NCBI RefSeq assembly: GCF_004798865.1
Contig: NW_025335268.1
Location: 6,971,127 to 7,035,126, forward strand
Reading direction: 5' to 3'
Source of the DNA: Varanus komodoensis
Taxonomy: Eukaryota; Chordata; Lepidosauria; Squamata; Varanidae
Length of the DNA: 64,000 nt
Position numbers and translations under genes: made by a program
Notes under the pieces: generated by a model
Told to the model about the DNA's origin: nothing
What the model saw: only the letters and a program-made list of their open reading frames with translations
Databases searched by the model: none
Shown: piece by piece, positions 55,801 to 61,800 of the stretch
Position numbering within the stretch: the first letter of the stretch is position 1
How the letters are laid out: each line of letters opens with the position of its first letter

Positions 55801-58800
55801 TCAAATTGCCAACATACGCTGGATCATGGAGAAAGCTAGGGAATTTCAGAAAAACATCTACTTCTGCTTCATTGACTATGCTAAAGCCTTTGATTGTGTG
55901 GATCACAACAAATTGTAGCAAGTTCTTAAAGAGATGGGAATACCAGACCATCTTATTTGTCTCTGGAGAAACCTATATGCGGGTCAAGAAGCAACAGTGA
56001 GAACTGGACATGGAACCACTGATTGGTTCAAAATTGAGAAAGGAGTTCGGCAAGGCTGTATACTGTTGCCCTGCCTATTTAACTTTTATGCAGAGCACAT
56101 CATGAGAAAGGTGGGCTAGATGAATCACCAGTTGGAATTAAGCTTGCTGGGAGAAATATCAACAACTTCAGATATGCAGATGATACCATTCTCATGGCAG
56201 AAAGTGAAGAGGAACTAAAGAGCCTCTTGATGCAGGTGAAGGAAGAGAGTGCAAAAATTGACTTGAAACTCAACATTAAGAAAACTAAGATCATGGCATC
56301 CGGTCCTCTCACTTCCTGGCAAATAGATGGGGAAGAAATGGAGGTAGTGACAGATTTTATTTTCCTGGGCTCCAAGATCACCGCAGATGGGGACTGCAGC
56401 CAAGAAATTAAAAGACGCTTGCTCCTTGGGAGGAAAGCTATGACAAATCTAGACAGCATACTAAAAAGCAGAGACATCACCCTGCCAACAAAAGTGCGTA
56501 TAGTCAAGGCTATGGTTTTCCCAGTTGCAATGTATGGCTGTGAAAGCTGGACCATAAGGAAGGCTGAGCGCCAAAGGATTGAGGCCTTTGAATTGTGGTG
56601 CTGGAGGAAACTCCTGCGAGTCCCCTGGACCACAAGGTGATCAAACCAGTCAGTCCTAGAGGAGATCAACCCTGACTGCTATTTAGAAGGCCAGATACTG
56701 AAGATGAAACTCAAATACTTTGGCCAGAAGGAAGGACTCCCTGGAGAAGAGCCTAATGCTGGGAACAATAGATGGCAAAAGAAGAAGGGGACAGCAGAGA
56801 ATGAGGTGGCTAGATAGAGTCACTGAAGCAGTTGGTGTGAGCTTAAGTAGACTCCGGCAGATGGTGGAAGACAGGAAGGCCTGGAGGAATGTTGTCCATG
56901 GGGTTGCGATGGGTCGGACATGACTTTGCTACTAACAACAACAACAAACTTAAGGTTAGAGAGCATTATAAGCTCCAATAAATACCTTGAAAAATATTTG
57001 CTTTAAAATATGCAGTAGGTTCCATGCATCAAAAGACAATTAAAAAATATCTTGTCTCTTTAAATCAAAAGAATAAGTAATACAGTATGTGTTTTGTATG
57101 TCTTTGTAATTTATGTAGAAATAAGAAAAAAAAGTTTTCTGCAGTAGAAGAAATTTTCATCATGTTCAGTGTGCTGAAAGAAGTAAATTTACCAAAATTT
57201 CTTGCTGAGGATGTTTTACTTTTTGAGGACATTATGAAAGATCTGTTTCCAGAGATGAGAGTTCCAAAAGTTAGCCTCAAGCGACTAGAGGTAATGAAAT
57301 ATGCATTTTTACCCAGCCCAAATGTGATCATTCAAAAAATAATATTTTAGATAGAAATGTGATGATATCTAAGGGGTAAGAAGAAAACCATCAACAGTTG
57401 AAATTTGATTTTAGTTATTTTCACAGCAAGGGAGCATATTCAAATCCCTGAATGAGGGCAGTGAAAGTCACCCGTGGTGAGGGGCAGTGGTATCTTCAGC
57501 TGTGGTTATGAGTTTGGTGGTTTGGTTCACTACCAAAGAAAGCAGGCATGTTTGCACTTCACACTAAGCTTTGGTGGGCTGTGTGTGACTGAAAAACCCA
57601 CAGTGCTAATTGGATTTGCCATGGCCTGGTGTCCTTCTTCAGACAAGATCCCAGTGTCCTTTATAGCAAAACCGATTTTGTCTGCCCTTCCTACTCCATT
57701 TGCCACTACTTTTTCATCTGCTTCCATAAAAATCAAATCAAATCAAAATCAGAGCCTTAAAAAGCACAATTAGAGTTACATTTTTCAGCCTCTGAAAATG
57801 GCACAATTTTTAAAAGATAATTTTGACCCTTTTTTGCAAGTATGCAAGTGCACTCTTGTGGCTATCCAGTATGTGTAGTCTTGCCTGGTCAAAGTAAAAA
57901 GCCAAGGAACTAATGATGGTTGTTCCAAAGTGCAGTGTTGACACTGGTGGAAGGTAATTCACTGGCAAGACTATGAAAGTGAACTTTTTCTGCTCTTGCC
58001 AAGAGGTTCTGTAACCATTTCTAGCAACTGTTTCGTATAAAATCACCCTGTCAAGCTTGGAGAATAGAACAAGCCATTATTGGTAGAAGGAACCCTAAAA
58101 CAAGCCATGGGTCAACTTGTTCATTAAAAATAAACCACCCTGCAGAAACCACTCAGGATTTGGATTGTTGAGGGTTATTGCATTGTGCGAATCAGGCCAA
58201 TGAATCTTTCTTAGCAAAATATAAGGTACAATTTTTTTTGCTCCTATTCTTGAAGTATTATTATAGTTCTAACAATAGATGTTTTTAAACTTTAGGGCGC
58301 AATATCTCTTGCAATACAGCTGTTAGGTTTGCAGCCATGGGAAAGTCAGATAGCGAAGGTTATTCAGTTTTACAACCAAATTGTGGTAAGTACAGCTTAT
58401 CCTGTGATAAATTGTTTTCATATTGTGAGCTGCGCAGAGAGCCCAGATATATGCTATTGTAGTAGCATACAAATTGAAATAATAAATAATAATAAACAAA
58501 GCATTAGCTCTAAAGTGTTATGGGATTTAAATATTCTGGACAACTCAGTGTTTCCCAGAGAACTCTTATATTATAGCCATTAGATGTAATTCAATAAACT
58601 GCAGTAAAAATTGTACTAACTGATATGGTGAACAAAGGAAAAGGAAACTCCTGTACAGTATAGAAATGTACATGTTGTAAGAGATGGATTAATGTTCTTA
58701 GAAATACATATAGAAAAATCTGTCCTATTAATTCCCAGCATTCCAGAATGTTGAGAATTGTAGTAGTTTTTATGTGGAACTCAGTCATTTTTTATCTGAC

Positions 58801-61800
58801 TATGATTGTGCCCAAAGAAATTTTAATATGCAAGACATAATCTTTTAAAGTGTTTTTGCAGGCTTGTGTTGGTGTGATGCTAGTAGGTCCTACAGGTGGA
58901 GGGAAGACTACAATTAGATCAATCTTAGAAAAAGCCTTGATGGTCTTACCACTGATGGAAATGGACAGTGGTACAAAAATTGATGTTGTTCTGGTATGGA
59001 GTTATATATATTATATATTTATATTTTATTTATTAAAATCTAGATCTGTTTTTAAGACTGCTGTTCATTGATATATTTAGTATGTATTCATGTCTGACGA
59101 GTATGAAATAACACAGTTGGTTATTGCCGTAGTAGTGAGATAACCCCAATTGCTTTCCCATGTCATTTTTAAATTTATCATTCAAATATATTTTGCTATG
59201 AAAAATTATCCTATTTTTAACAAGTAGTTTAAGAGAGCAGTCTTGTATTCCAGATAAACTGACTTGGTGAGAAGGATATTTTAGGACATGGGAGAATATT
59301 TTTGAACCCAAAGATCCTGGATGCCTGCATAGAAACCTCCTTACCCTATTGTGTACACCTGCAAAGCCATGTATAGTGTGTAATTAAGAGTGTCCAAAGC
59401 AACCAACTAAAGTGCAATGGGTTGATACAATATGGGAGAGTATGATAAGTGTAGAAACTTATTCAGAAAGTGCAGCAAGCAAGGAATCCTAAATTTAAGA
59501 AATATATTTATGGTGCAGTTCTGCCCATTTATTATTTCCCGTGTTGAGCCCTTCAAATTTTGAGCAAATTCCTACTAGGTATAGTTGCCTATATTTTTTC
59601 TATATACACACAAAATAACATGCTTCATAGGGGTTACACAGTCACATAGGATCCTTTTATATGCTGTAGAAACAGCATTTTTATTCTTACATTTGCTATT
59701 GAGCGCCTATTTAAGACATTTTATGGGGACAGAATATCAGCTGAATCCATGAAGTAATGCAAAAGGAGGCAGGCAAAATGATTTATGGGGGCCAAATGGA
59801 TTCATTCATTCATTCATTCATTCAGAGAGAGGAAGAGATTTACAATTGCTGCTGTGTGTTTTACCTGTTCCACCTCCCATTCTTCTTTCTGATTTCTTTC
59901 TCTTCAAGAGACTTTCTGTAGAAGCCATTTGTTCTGCACGCATGATTCTTCACTCACAGTGACTTGTGGGTATTTGCATAGCATGATTATCCTCCAAGGT
60001 CTCTCCCATTCTTTGCATCCATTTCCATTTCCCCCCTTTTTTAACATGGAAGAAAATCTGACATTACTGGGAATGGCAGCATGAAAAGTCTGCAATGTTT
60101 GCACACAACATTCTGCTATACTAGAATGCCAGCTAGTGGTTGTGAAATGGAAATATAGAAAGGCAGAGAAAGAAAATTCCTGGAGGAAATGTATATATAA
60201 AGGAACAGATCTTAATCTGGCAAAGAATTTGGAAGCAAAAACCTTGGTAAGGTGACAGGATAAAAGCCTCTTACAGAAAGACCTCTCTCTCTTTGCCTGT
60301 TTTAAAGCCAGCAGCTTCAGTAACACAGAAGTAGGAGAACAGTTCTGAGCCACAATTTTCAGAGCTCCATTGTGCATTGTCATTGATACTGTAGTGGCAG
60401 CTTTAAAAAATGTCAAATCAAAAGAAAAAAGAAAACAAGATAGAGAAGTTTGATGCCCCTCCTGCTGCAATTATACATCCTTCCTCCAAAAATGGAATTC
60501 CATTTGCCTGCAAATTGGATGGAGGATTGGGCAAACTGTTTCAGCTTATCCATTTAGTTTTTTCTATATGGATTTTGACAATTTGATTAACACGAGCTTT
60601 ATGAATTTAATAAATATTACATTAGTAAAGAGCAGTGTTTATGAAATCCATCCCAAATGGCTTTGGTACAAATCTGGGGAATTTCCAGAATCTTTTTGTA
60701 TAAATAATTCAATTGCTAGCTCTACTCAATAGCTAGCTCTACTCTATCTATTCAGTAAGGATGTAATCAGTGTTTTCTCCCCAAATTAAAGCAATTAGTG
60801 ACAGAGCATGCACAACAGAAATGGCTTCACCTTATTGATTTGTTTTTTTAATGTTTGTATTAATATAAAAACGACAGTAATCATTGTTGATGAAAAATAA
60901 TCATTATGTATGTGGGGGTGTATGTTCTTCTCAGAATTCTTTAAAGAAAGGCAAAGTGGACACTTTTGTTATAAATCCAAAGTGTGTTACTCTTGGTGAA
61001 CTTTTTGGAGAGACAAATACTAGCACCATGGAATGGTCAGATGGTCTGTTATCATCAGCAGTTCGAACGTTTGCCCGACTTGCAGGCAAAAAGCCTAAAA
61101 AGAAAGAACCAGGCATTGGTACAAATTCTGAAATGCAAGACTTGTACACTGTGAGTTCAACATTTTTGTAATTATAATGGCATTGATGTTTTGTATCACA
61201 CTGTGCAGACTTCTGTGTTACACTATAGAAATTTTGGAATTTCTGGGTTTGTTTCTTGGTTTCGTGATCTAGAATTGCAAATTCTGTAAAGAGTAAATAC
61301 TGCAATAGAGTAAAGCTAATGCAGTATTCTGACTCATTTAGCAGTGTACTATGATAGAAAAATAAAGATTTTAAAACAGAGGTAAGAAATAGTTGTGAAG
61401 TGACTCAACATTATACATTGAGAAAGATAAGAGAATAGACCATCAGAAGCAAGTAAGCAGACCTGGTTTGATGCCAGGGAGCCATCTTTAATCCTTACTC
61501 AATTTCTTTTCAGAATAGGGGATTGCTTGAGGTAAAAAAGAGTCAACCCACTGCACTGAGAAAACAAAGTTATGCATTTAATATATTTTATAAATAATTC
61601 TAACAAATCAGATTCTAGAGAAGAAGAAGGTCGCAGCACCGCAGATTAGGCCAGGTCACCTTCACTTAACAACTCTTGGACCAATACCTGATGGAACCCG
61701 AGTTCAGTTATTGAACAAATTTGGCTTAAAGACATTCTCAAGAACAGAACTCATTTGGAACCTGGAAACTGACTGTTGGAAAATGCTATCATATATTTTT

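Larger units (their letters stand above)
58994..60934. other. Intron 33
   Basis: Contains an ATTC microsatellite (59801-59824) and an unclassified repeat piece (60100-60250). No exon or other element recognised; a 188-codon minus-strand ORF at 59904-60470 has no family features. Confidence 0.5.

Noticed and set aside
56100-56669. 189-codon minus-strand ORF
   Set aside because: Antisense shadow of the BovB reverse-transcriptase C-terminal region.
59904-60470. 188-codon minus-strand ORF in intron 33
   Set aside because: No recognisable motif; overlaps a degenerate repeat piece and has no splice or promoter context.
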